Of a stretch of 9,918 bases of DNA, positions 1 through 5,968 are shown in pieces (the stretch's first letter is position 1; each line of letters opens with the position of its first letter). The stretch comes from Methanothrix harundinacea (lineage in GTDB: Archaea > Halobacteriota > Methanosarcinia > Methanotrichales > Methanotrichaceae): NCBI GenBank assembly GCA_002502785.1, contig DAQG01000033.1:1-9918 (forward strand), in the 5' to 3' direction. A model generated the notes under the pieces. The model ran no database searches. It was not told the DNA's origin and was given only the letters and a program-made list of their open reading frames with translations. The translations under genes were made by a program, and so were the position numbers.

Positions 1-235
1 ACACAAAACAGCGAGGAGCCATTTTATCGAAAAATGCATTGGCGGCAATAGAACAGAAACTTAGATGGATCTAAATATTATTTGAAAGAATGGTTGCAAA
101 ACGCCATCGGCAAAAACCGCTATACTACGGCTTTGAAACTCTTTTAAAGTACCTTTTTGCCCTGTTAACCCATGGGCATTCGCGACGAAAAGTGCTAATC
201 CTCGTAGTAACTGTAACTCGGATGTTCACAAAACA
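1..235. other. A+T-rich stretch without a recognisable gene
   Basis: Neither strand shows a reading frame with recognisable family features. An open frame on the plus strand from about position 90 runs on into the antisense of the radical SAM relic and of the metallo-beta-lactamase gene, and its later part is Arg/Pro/Ser-rich as expected for antisense of G+C-rich coding DNA. There are A- and T-runs (for example around 113-117 and 154-158) that could stop minus-strand transcripts coming from the neighbouring gene, but no convincing hairpin precedes them. Confidence 0.4.
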
Positions 236-410
236 CCCGCCGCAGTTCAGACACTTCCCCTCAACGACATTGCTCCTCGCCGCCATTGAGGCAGCTCGCG
301 TTCTCGTCCTCGCCGGGGATGTTTCCGACGTGGACGTACTTCAGCCCCGCATCCCTCCCGATCTCCGCCGCCCTCGCATCGAGGGTCGGATCGCGTCGGC
401 TCGGATCATC
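236..410 (-). pseudogene. Decayed 3' fragment of an AmrS-like radical SAM gene (relic A)
   Basis: Reading the minus strand from about 410 downwards gives DPTLDARAAEIGRDAG (from D at 390-392) followed by LKYVHVGNIPGEDENASC. This matches my memory of the C-terminal third of AmmeMemoRadiSam-system radical SAM enzymes (typically PPT..TLE.A.EIA...GLKYVYVGNVPG...NTYCP.CG). The second cysteine of that final CxxC is a glycine here, and the frame hits TGA at 261-263. One frame over, the match resumes with NVVEGKCLNCGG (271-236), equivalent to the family's terminal GKCPxCG motif, and then runs into unrelated DNA. The fragment has no radical SAM CxxxCxxC core, has lost about a dozen residues between the two matching segments, and carries a frameshift, so it cannot encode a working enzyme. 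It begins almost directly after the stop of the metallo-beta-lactamase gene. Identification rests on recalled family consensus. Confidence 0.6.
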
Positions 411-414
411 CCAT

Positions 415-2142
415 CTACGGAGCTTTCCCCTCCGAGAAGAACCGAACCGAGATCGCCGGAGCCACCCTCTCCTCTCGCCCCTCGACCAGGGTCCCGCCGC
501 AGAGCGAAACCGACCGCTGCAGAAACATCAGCTCGGCCTCCCGGAAGGGGCTGACGAGCTTCGGACCGGTGCCTGAGATGCTGGCTGAGACCGAGCCGTC
601 AAGTCTGGCGGTCTCGATGACGATCTTCTCTGCCCTCGCAGCCACGAGCCTTTCGAGAACGTCTATTACCAGGTCGGAGAACCGCTCTGCATCGATCAGG
701 ACCTCCGGCAAGTCGTCGGCCCTCTCGAAGACGAGGTCCGCCCTCTCGGCCAGGTTCACATGAGAGATCCGAGCCCTCAAGGCCCGCAGGTACTCCTCCT
801 CGGTCTCGGCCGCAAGAATGGCATCTTCATCGTAGGGCTTACGCCTGAACGCCTCCAGGGAGGCGGAGATGACCGAATTGAGGTCTTTAGGGCTTTGGTT
901 CTGATAAGGCCGAAATCCCCTGTACGTGACCATATAATCGTTCAGCAGCCTCTCGGCCCGCCTCAGAAGGTGATCTTCAAAGAGCCCCTCAACCAGCTTC
1001 TTCTCGAAGATCCTTTCCAGCTTTCCGACCGTCTGCCCCGCCCTGAGCACAAGCTCGATGTCGAGGATTTCATCTGCCCTGTGATTTGAGAGGTGACGGT
1101 CCATGCGAGTGAATAGCTCATCGACGGCCACAGCATCCACTAGGCCCTCGGCCTCCCTCGCGGCCGCCGTCTCCTCAAGATCTTCAAGAACGCTGGAAGT
1201 GAGGATCAGCCTGCCGGCTATGATGGTGAAAAGCCTGTCCATCTCACGGAGAGCCGCATGAGAGTAATCCGCCGCTTGTCTCGCCCAGTCGTGATCGATT
1301 ACGGCGATATCCTCCAGCGACCCCGTGTACTTGTGAAGCCTTGCGAGCGTTCTTTTAACGGTCTCGGTGTCCATCGGTCTGCCGTGGCCCGGGCAGCAGA
1401 TGCGGATACCCCTGTTATCCAAAATCCAGAGAACCTTCTCGATCGACGCCATCAGTTCGTCCCGGGACCATCCGGGAATTCCAGCCACCCCAGGATTGGA
1501 TGCGAAGAGGAGATCGCCCAAAATGAGGAGGTCGCCCGCCCGGATCGCCACGCTGTCAGGGCTGTGACCTGGGAGGTGGAAGATTTCGAGCTGATCTTTG
1601 CCACCCATCTCCACCCTCTGGCTTTTCAGTATCTGGCCTCCGCCGATGTCTCTTAACTCCATCGCATAATTGAAGGTCAAGCCGCCATCCAAGGTCAAAC
1701 GTCTCGGAGCTGGATCGTTCGTATCCTCCGAGGAGAGAAGCCTGATCTCCGGCGATATCGGATCGACCTTCTTTCCGAGAAATCGGGACAGGGTCATATC
1801 AGCTGCCCCCCTCTCCAAGGCCAAGGCCCCATGCTCCTGGACCGCGAGAGCAGCCTGATCGAAGCTCTCGAATAGGTCGCCGCGGTTTAGCTGGAAAGAG
1901 TGATCGGCGTGGATGTGAGTCAGGTAAACGACCAGAGACCTTGGATTCCTATCATATAGACCGAAAAGCACCTCCATCAATCGATCCGTCTGATCGTCGA
2001 GGCCACCCGGATCTATGAGAGCGAGCTGATCTTCGGATGAGATGATGTACGAGTTGGAGGACATCATATCGATCGCCCTGATGTAGGGGTAAACCTCTAC
2101 GTGCTCAGTTCCGCAAACTGGCTGCAAAATCTCAGACTTCAT
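415..2142 (-). CDS. Metallo-beta-lactamase fold protein fused to a degenerate histidine-kinase-like domain
   Basis: This 575-residue protein has no signal peptide and is probably cytoplasmic. Residues 15-265 form a metallo-beta-lactamase fold of the glyoxalase-II-like type, with all expected metal ligands visible: H76, H78, D80, H81 (THIHADH), H193 (PGHSPDS), D210 (LGD) and H253 (PGHG). It is therefore likely an active dinuclear metal hydrolase, substrate unknown. Residues 290-410 look mostly helical. Residues 420-570 resemble the ATP-binding half of a histidine kinase: KDLNSVISASLEAF is like the usual entry segment, and LPEVLIDAERFSDLVIDVLERL is like the N-box helix. However, the N-box Asn is replaced by Asp494 and the G1 box is only ISGTGP, without its Asp. 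ATP binding is doubtful and a pseudokinase or sensory role is inference. The start ATG is preceded at 3 bases by GAGATGATC (2146-2154), a close match to the archaeal Shine-Dalgarno. The stop is TAG. Confidence 0.85.
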   Translation of the reverse strand: MKSEILQPVCGTEHVEVYPYIRAIDMMSSNSYIISSEDQLALIDPGGLDDQTDRLMEVLFGLYDRNPRSLVVYLTHIHADHSFQLNRGDLFESFDQAALAVQEHGALALERGAADMTLSRFLGKKVDPISPEIRLLSSEDTNDPAPRRLTLDGGLTFNYAMELRDIGGGQILKSQRVEMGGKDQLEIFHLPGHSPDSVAIRAGDLLILGDLLFASNPGVAGIPGWSRDELMASIEKVLWILDNRGIRICCPGHGRPMDTETVKRTLARLHKYTGSLEDIAVIDHDWARQAADYSHAALREMDRLFTIIAGRLILTSSVLEDLEETAAAREAEGLVDAVAVDELFTRMDRHLSNHRADEILDIELVLRAGQTVGKLERIFEKKLVEGLFEDHLLRRAERLLNDYMVTYRGFRPYQNQSPKDLNSVISASLEAFRRKPYDEDAILAAETEEEYLRALRARISHVNLAERADLVFERADDLPEVLIDAERFSDLVIDVLERLVAARAEKIVIETARLDGSVSASISGTGPKLVSPFREAELMFLQRSVSLCGGTLVEGREERVAPAISVRFFSEGKAP

Positions 2143-2175
2143 TCAGATCATCTCATCATATGTGCCTGCCTTCGC

Positions 2176-2213
2176 ACCAACAGATACGAATCTGACGATT
2201 CGTATCTGTTGGT
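2176..2213. promoter_or_regulatory. Perfect 17-bp inverted repeat ahead of the metallo-beta-lactamase fusion gene
   Basis: The left arm ACCAACAGATACGAATC (2176-2192) and right arm GATTCGTATCTGTTGGT (2197-2213) are exact reverse complements, separated by TGAC. The repeat starts 34 bases before the ATG of the minus-strand gene. Possible minus-strand TATA-like stretches lie further upstream, around 2231-2240 (GCTAAAATCC) and 2253-2262 (GAATATACG), which would place the repeat at or just after the transcription start. It could be an operator for a dimeric regulator or a stable hairpin in the mRNA leader. It is not followed by a T-run, so terminator is less likely. Confidence 0.6.
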
Positions 2214-2393
2214 CGATTATCAAGGCCGGGATTTTAGCTAAGTCAGATCTATCGTATATTCAAGTAACTTGTGCTTTGGGCAATTATCGAAACATTTTTA
2301 ATCTATCGTGACAGTATTCCTTGTTAGACAAAGTCGACCAAATCGAAACCTCGAACCTGCATCAAAAGACGGGGTCCGGTCAGACGGCCGATC

Positions 2394-2402
2394 GTTAAAT
2401 CA
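2394..2402 (+). promoter_or_regulatory. Possible TATA box for the small repeat protein gene
   Basis: GTTAAATCA at 2394-2402 is the only TATA-like stretch at a suitable distance. A start site about 25 bases downstream would fall near 2424-2428, giving an almost leaderless transcript for a GTG start at 2431. This is weak evidence: one motif match only. Confidence 0.25.
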
Positions 2403-2430
2403 ATCGAGGATTGTCGAGAACTAGAAGTGG

Positions 2431-2754
2431 GTGAAGCGAGTGAGAGGATATAAAATAGCAATGATGGTGTTGGTTCTGGCGCTGCTGGCACCAACGGTAT
2501 CGGCACGGTTTGAAGGGGTCAGAGGCCCCGGGATGGTTTACGGCGGAGCAGTGGGCGGAGAGAGATTCGATTCCGTCCACGGCCCCACGATGAGGTACGA
2601 TGGTTATGTCGGTGGCTGCGCTTACTTTGGCGGTCTGAACAAATGGGCGTGCATTGGTGGGGAGATCGAACCTGAGCCGAACTTCAAGGAGATGGTGAAG
2701 GCTCATCAGGAACAGTTCAATCTGGCCAGGAGCGTCTTTTGCATCAGACCTTAA
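2431..2754 (+). CDS. Small exported protein with two 18-residue repeats, function unknown
   Basis: I do not recognise this 107-residue protein. Residues 1-25 form a typical signal peptide: basic MKRVRGYK, a hydrophobic core MMVLVLALLAP, and a TVSA cleavage site before R26. The mature part opens with two tandem repeats, RFEGVRGPGMVYGGAVGG (26-43) and RFDSVHGPTMRYDGYVGG (45-62), sharing the pattern RF..V.GP.M.Y.G.VGG. A non-repetitive tail with three cysteines (C63, C74, C104) follows. A short surface or extracellular protein is inferred. The start is uncertain: GTG at 2431 gives the best signal peptide, GTG at 2440 would also work, and ATG at 2461 would remove the basic n-region. No strong ribosome site precedes 2431, which fits leaderless translation. 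The G+C content is like that of its neighbours. Confidence 0.7.
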   Translation: MKRVRGYKIAMMVLVLALLAPTVSARFEGVRGPGMVYGGAVGGERFDSVHGPTMRYDGYVGGCAYFGGLNKWACIGGEIEPEPNFKEMVKAHQEQFNLARSVFCIRP

Positions 2755-2776
2755 CAGCAAAAGCGTGGATCGGGAC

Positions 2777-2824
2777 GGTGGCCTGCATAATCTACCCTGG
2801 TTGACGGCCACCCCGACGCCAGGG
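2777..2824 (+). other. Two interleaved inverted repeats compatible with an H-type pseudoknot in the 3' UTR
   Basis: Stem 1 pairs GGTGGCC (2777-2783) with GGCCACC (2806-2812). Stem 2 pairs CCCTGG (2795-2800) with CCAGGG (2819-2824). Each stem has one strand inside the loop of the other, so they either form a pseudoknot (loops of 11, 5 and 6 bases) or exclude each other. The element begins 22 bases after the stop codon of the small repeat protein. It could protect or end the transcript; this is inference. Confidence 0.35.
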
Positions 2825-2849
2825 AAAATTCAGGAAACGATTAAGAGGA

Positions 2850-2878
2850 GGGCCGACGAGGGAGAGGAGGGTCGGCCC
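2850..2878 (+). terminator. Possible terminator hairpin of the small repeat protein transcript
   Basis: GGGCCGAC (2850-2857) and GTCGGCCC (2871-2878) form a perfect 8-bp stem around a 13-base purine-rich loop. It is followed only by a short TTT and later T-rich DNA (about 2920-2941), so termination may be diffuse. Confidence 0.35.
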
Positions 2879-3021
2879 ACCACCTCGTTTCTGAAAGATC
2901 GCTCACAAATCATTTAGAAAATTTTGAATGGTATTTTCTTATATCTGGGATCGAGGGAGGTTATTCGTTCGTATGAAACCGATTCGAGTTTCACTCCAAG
3001 AACGGTTGTAATTAAAATAAT

Positions 3022-3091
3022 AAAAAATATGAACCTGTGAAAAAACTTGATGGAGAAAGACCTACGCAGCCGAAGTTCAGCTGCGTAGGTC
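3022..3091 (-). terminator. Terminator of the S9 peptidase gene: 12-bp hairpin followed by T-runs
   Basis: GACCTACGCAGC (3059-3070) and GCTGCGTAGGTC (3080-3091) form a perfect 12-bp stem with a 9-base loop, 33 bases after the minus-strand stop codon. Reading on along the minus strand there are runs of six T at 3045-3040 and 3027-3022. Archaeal RNA polymerase stops at such T-runs, and the hairpin probably shapes or protects the 3' end. Confidence 0.65.
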
Positions 3092-3124
3092 CCAAATGCC
3101 CTCGTCCGTCCAGGAAAGGGAAAG

Positions 3125-5167
3125 TTACGATTCGAGGATGTATTTCGTCAGCCAGCCGATCTCCTCGTTCACCTTACGCATCTGGTCGGGGTACTTCTTC
3201 AGATGGTGAGGCTCACCCTCAAAGAGGATCATCTCCACCTCTTCATCGCTCCCCTCCTTATACGCCCGATAGGTTGAGATGGCGCTCGCTGGAACAACGG
3301 AGTTGTCCTCCAATCCGTTCAGCATCAATAGGGGAGTTGTGACGTTCTCGGCATGGAACGCACCCATGATGGGAATGTACGCCTCCGGGTCCTGGAACGG
3401 AGTCTCATCAAAGTACATCTTCGTCATCACTGCCCCGTTGGTGTTTGAGAACTGGGAGTTCTGGTCGGCCGTTCCTGCACCTGCAACAGCAGCTTTCAGG
3501 CCGTCGTAGGTAGCGATCCACGCAAGGGTCAGAATGCCGCCGTTCGACCATCCGGTCGTCCCCACCTTATCCTCGTCGATGATCCCTCTATCGGCCAGAT
3601 ATTCGACCCCCTTCTCGAAGTCCTCAATTGGGAGATCGTAATAATGCCCGCCCTCAATCGATCTTGCAAACTCAAACCCATAGTTGCTACTCCCATGGTA
3701 GTTTGCCGAGAGAGTGACAAAACCGGCGTTCGTTATCAGATGGTAGGGGAACTCCCAGGTATCACGCCAGCCGTCGAAGTCGGTGTAGGTGGGACCCCCG
3801 TGGATGACGAAGACCAGAGGGTATCGCGTGCCGGGCTCGTAATCGTCCGGATATCTGAGCACCCCCTGCACCGTCTCGTTCAGGGCGCCCGTCCACTCGA
3901 CGACCTCAGAAGAGCCCAGCGGCTTTTCGAGAAGATCCTCGTTGAGGCTCGTGAGCCGCTCAGGGTTGCTGATATTCTGGCCCAAGACCTCGGCCTCATA
4001 AATCTGGGGCGGAACTGACGCTGTATTATAGTTGTAGTAGAGGACGGAGCCGTCGTCTGTGCTCTCGAAGGCGAATATGTTCCCCTGGTGCTCACCTGAA
4101 AGAAGCGTCATCTTCCAGCCGTCGTCGGTCCGCATATACTTTGCAACCTTCGGGTTGGTACCGTCTGCAAGAAGGGCGTACACCCCGCCAATGAAGGGCT
4201 CCATCTCGACGTCGTCGTTGAAGAGGTCCTTCAGCAGCTTTCGATCCCAGTTCATAGGGACCTCTTCCAGGGTCTTTGTGGCCAGGGAGTAGGCCACTAT
4301 ATCAGATGTGTACCGAACCGGATAATGGAGGCCGCCGTTCTGCATCCTCTCGATGTACACGACGGTGCTGTCGGGAGACCATGCAAACTCGTTTTCGTCC
4401 TGGTACCCCTCCACCAGCGCCATGAACTCGTCCTCTGCTCCGGTGGCAGTGTCGAAAATGACATATCTGAACGAGGGGGCCTCAAGCCAGGACTCGGGAT
4501 ACCGGGCAGCTTTATAGACGATATACCTGCCGTCAGGGGATGGCCGATAGGCGTAGATGACATCACCATTTGCCGTCAGAACCGTCACATCTCCGTCCTG
4601 AACCGAATACGATTTGAGGATCACAGGATCGGGTATCGCATCAATGATGACAACATCTCCCGGAAGCTGCTCGACCGGTTCACCTTCCAAAGCTCCGGTG
4701 AAGGCCAGACGGTCAGCTCCAAGCCATTCGAAGCCGTCCAGAAGCTCTTCAGGAACGTCGCTTTTTTTCTCCTTTGCCAGTGTCGAAAGATCCTGAATTG
4801 TCAGGGCGCTTGAGTTCCCACCCCGGGGCATTGATGCATATGCTATCCGGGACCCGTCAGGCGAAACTGCCCAGACCAATACCGACTCGTCGGGATCTGA
4901 GAGAGATACCACATTCTTTGTCCTGGTATCCAGCAGCCAAAGGGTTCCGTTGTCTCCTGGGGGGAGGAGATCAGACCCTGCGGTGGTCAGATAGACGAGC
5001 TTTGTCCCGTCCGGTGTGAGGTGGAAGGAGCGCAGGAAATCCATCTTCAGAATATCGTCGTTCGTCAGCGTTTCTGTGCTTTCTGCACCGGCTGCCTGAA
5101 ATACGAGCCCGCTCGCAACGATGGCAGCCATGATTATGAATCCGAGGATTTTTCCGGAATATCGCAT
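3125..5167 (-). CDS. Exported S9-family (prolyl oligopeptidase type) serine peptidase
   Basis: This 680-residue protein has a signal peptide (residues 1-28, MRYSGKILGF then a hydrophobic core, AAGA cleavage site), so it acts outside the membrane. Residues 30-430 form the beta-propeller typical of S9 peptidases, with recurring blade motifs such as TPDGTKLVYL (51), SPDGSRIAY (102), SPDGRYIVY (210) and SPDSTVVYI (264). Residues 435-680 are the alpha/beta-hydrolase domain with HGGP (456-459, oxyanion region), nucleophile S541 in GWSNGG, acid D621 (NGLEDN) and H654 (GEPHH). The triad is complete, so it should be an active acylaminoacyl- or dipeptidyl-peptidase-like enzyme for short peptides; exact specificity cannot be read. 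The start ATG has GTGATC (5170-5175 on the other strand) two bases ahead, and starting here preserves the signal peptide. It is divergent from the lipocalin-like gene. Confidence 0.9.
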   Translation of the reverse strand: MRYSGKILGFIIMAAIVASGLVFQAAGAESTETLTNDDILKMDFLRSFHLTPDGTKLVYLTTAGSDLLPPGDNGTLWLLDTRTKNVVSLSDPDESVLVWAVSPDGSRIAYASMPRGGNSSALTIQDLSTLAKEKKSDVPEELLDGFEWLGADRLAFTGALEGEPVEQLPGDVVIIDAIPDPVILKSYSVQDGDVTVLTANGDVIYAYRPSPDGRYIVYKAARYPESWLEAPSFRYVIFDTATGAEDEFMALVEGYQDENEFAWSPDSTVVYIERMQNGGLHYPVRYTSDIVAYSLATKTLEEVPMNWDRKLLKDLFNDDVEMEPFIGGVYALLADGTNPKVAKYMRTDDGWKMTLLSGEHQGNIFAFESTDDGSVLYYNYNTASVPPQIYEAEVLGQNISNPERLTSLNEDLLEKPLGSSEVVEWTGALNETVQGVLRYPDDYEPGTRYPLVFVIHGGPTYTDFDGWRDTWEFPYHLITNAGFVTLSANYHGSSNYGFEFARSIEGGHYYDLPIEDFEKGVEYLADRGIIDEDKVGTTGWSNGGILTLAWIATYDGLKAAVAGAGTADQNSQFSNTNGAVMTKMYFDETPFQDPEAYIPIMGAFHAENVTTPLLMLNGLEDNSVVPASAISTYRAYKEGSDEEVEMILFEGEPHHLKKYPDQMRKVNEEIGWLTKYILES

Positions 5168-5244
5168 GAGATCACGTCAATGTATTCTTTGGTGTCCATT
5201 TCCCGGAACGTCGTAGATGACGTCTTCAGAACACCTCGGATACC

Positions 5245-5256
5245 TATATATTTTTC
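5245..5256 (-). promoter_or_regulatory. TATA box of the S9 peptidase gene
   Basis: On the minus strand the stretch GGATGAAAAATATATAGG contains a good archaeal TATA element (AAATATATA) with a purine-rich upstream element. A start about 25 bases downstream (near 5220) would give a leader of roughly 50 bases before the ATG at 5167. Confidence 0.5.
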
Positions 5257-5287
5257 ATCCTTTTAATACATTCGGACTTTATCGTAT

Positions 5288-5380
5288 GGACAACACATCC
5301 CGATCGTTCGGACAAACGGCTGACGTATGTTTGTCCTCAAAACAGAGATCCTGCCGTATCAGCCGTTCATGCTCGCATGA
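5288..5380. promoter_or_regulatory. Cluster of nested and overlapping inverted repeats (candidate operator region)
   Basis: Three exact inverted repeats overlap in under 100 bases. GGACAAAC (5310-5317) pairs with GTTTGTCC (5329-5336), spacer 11. AACGGCTGA (5315-5323) pairs with TCAGCCGTT (5359-5367), spacer 35. TCATGC (5367-5372) pairs with GCATGA (5375-5380), spacer 2. A near-copy of the first half site, GGACAAC, is at 5288-5294, and TTCGGAC occurs at both 5271-5277 and 5307-5313. The cluster lies upstream of both promoters, as expected for a shared control region. Confidence 0.45.
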
Positions 5381-5415
5381 TCTTCGGCTCTTTGTAACAT
5401 CTACAAGCAAAAACG

Positions 5416-5426
5416 TTAATTATAAT
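5416..5426 (+). promoter_or_regulatory. TATA box of the lipocalin-like gene
   Basis: TTAATTATAAT at 5416-5426 is a good archaeal TATA candidate, predicting a start near 5450 and a leader of about 23 bases. That leader would contain the strong ribosome site AGGAGGAC (5460-5467), five bases ahead of the ATG. Short AAACGTT palindromic stretches flank the box on both sides (about 5412-5417 and 5451-5457). Confidence 0.5.
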
Positions 5427-5472
5427 CGGATTAGATAAAAGAGGAAAAGCAAACGTTTTAGGAGGACGGACT

Positions 5473-5844
5473 ATGAACAGAATATTTTGGGTCGTGGCAA
5501 TGGCAGCCCTTATCGGCACCACTGCGCAAGGATATGATCTGACTGGTGACTGGGATGCTGATGGCGCCAACATCTACATCCGCCAGGTCAACGATACCAT
5601 CTGGTGGTACGCCGAGAACTCGGCCGAGGACCCTGTATGGACCAGCGTCGCCTACGGCACCATCGAGGGCAACACAGTGAGCGTTAGCTGGGTTGATGTG
5701 CCCAAGGGCAACGCTACCATAATGGGAACCGCGGTGCTGAACGTCACCTCGGAAGATGAGCTTCAGCTCGTGGACCAGACAGGAGGATTTGGCGGCGAAG
5801 ACTGGGAGCAGATTAAACTTTTGAGGATCAACAGTGGCTTCTGA
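5473..5844 (+). CDS. Small exported lipocalin-like beta-barrel protein, function unknown
   Basis: This 123-residue protein starts with a signal peptide (MNRIFWVVAMAALIGTTAQG, cleavage near residue 20). The mature part reads like the small calycin/lipocalin-like barrel proteins known from scattered bacteria and archaea: an opening LTGDWDADGANIYIRQVNDT, then IWWYAENS (43-50), WTSVAYGTIEGNTVSVSWVDVPKG (56-79), and strands ending in GGFGGEDWEQIKL. The pattern W...G..YIRQV.NT.WW......W..V.YGTI.GNT....W.DVPKG is, as I recall, characteristic of that group; the ligand is unknown. No cysteines remain in the mature protein. Two N-glycosylation-type sequons (NDT, NAT) occur, which may matter for archaeal exported proteins. 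The start is fixed by the AGGAGGAC ribosome site. It lies divergent from the S9 peptidase and may share its control region. Confidence 0.75.
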   Translation: MNRIFWVVAMAALIGTTAQGYDLTGDWDADGANIYIRQVNDTIWWYAENSAEDPVWTSVAYGTIEGNTVSVSWVDVPKGNATIMGTAVLNVTSEDELQLVDQTGGFGGEDWEQIKLLRINSGF

Positions 5845-5853
5845 TCCCAGACA

Positions 5854-5888
5854 GAGGGGGCACCCCAGGGGAGCCCTCCATCGTTTTT
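5854..5888 (+). terminator. Terminator after the lipocalin-like gene
   Basis: Ten bases past the stop, GAGGG (5854-5858) can pair with CCCTC (5874-5878), extendable by a bulged GC pair, and TTTTT follows at 5884-5888. The stem is short, but the T-run fits archaeal termination. Confidence 0.45.
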
Positions 5889-5968
5889 CGTCATCGATCC
5901 GTCATCGGTTCACGAAAGTCGGCACGCCGCCGCATGCAGTCGATTTTATTTCAGAGTCGTGCGATAGA

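Larger units (their letters stand above)
2755..3124. other. Convergent 3' intergenic region with structured elements
   Basis: This 370-bp gap lies between two convergently transcribed genes and shows no plausible gene. Its left half is G+C-rich and holds overlapping inverted repeats (2777-2824) and a further hairpin (2850-2878). Its right half (about 2900-3045) is A+T-rich with several A- and T-runs, followed by the terminator hairpin of the S9 peptidase gene (3059-3091). Confidence 0.6.
5168..5472. other. Divergent promoter region rich in inverted repeats
   Basis: This 305-bp gap separates two divergent genes for exported proteins. It contains a promoter near each gene and a central cluster of interleaved inverted repeats (5288-5380). 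I see no convincing gene on either strand. Confidence 0.6.

Noticed and set aside
90..554. Open frame on the plus strand that could encode a 154-residue protein
   Set aside because: It runs antisense over the radical SAM relic and the end of the metallo-beta-lactamase gene, has an Arg/Pro/Ser-rich tail typical of antisense frames, no good ribosome site and no recognisable motif.
2324..2811. Minus-strand frames opposite the small repeat protein
   Set aside because: They are antisense to a gene with a clear signal peptide and repeats, and show no recognisable protein features.
2975..2992. GAAAC...GTTTC inverted repeat in the convergent gap
   Set aside because: Only 5 bp arms in A+T-rich DNA; expected by chance.
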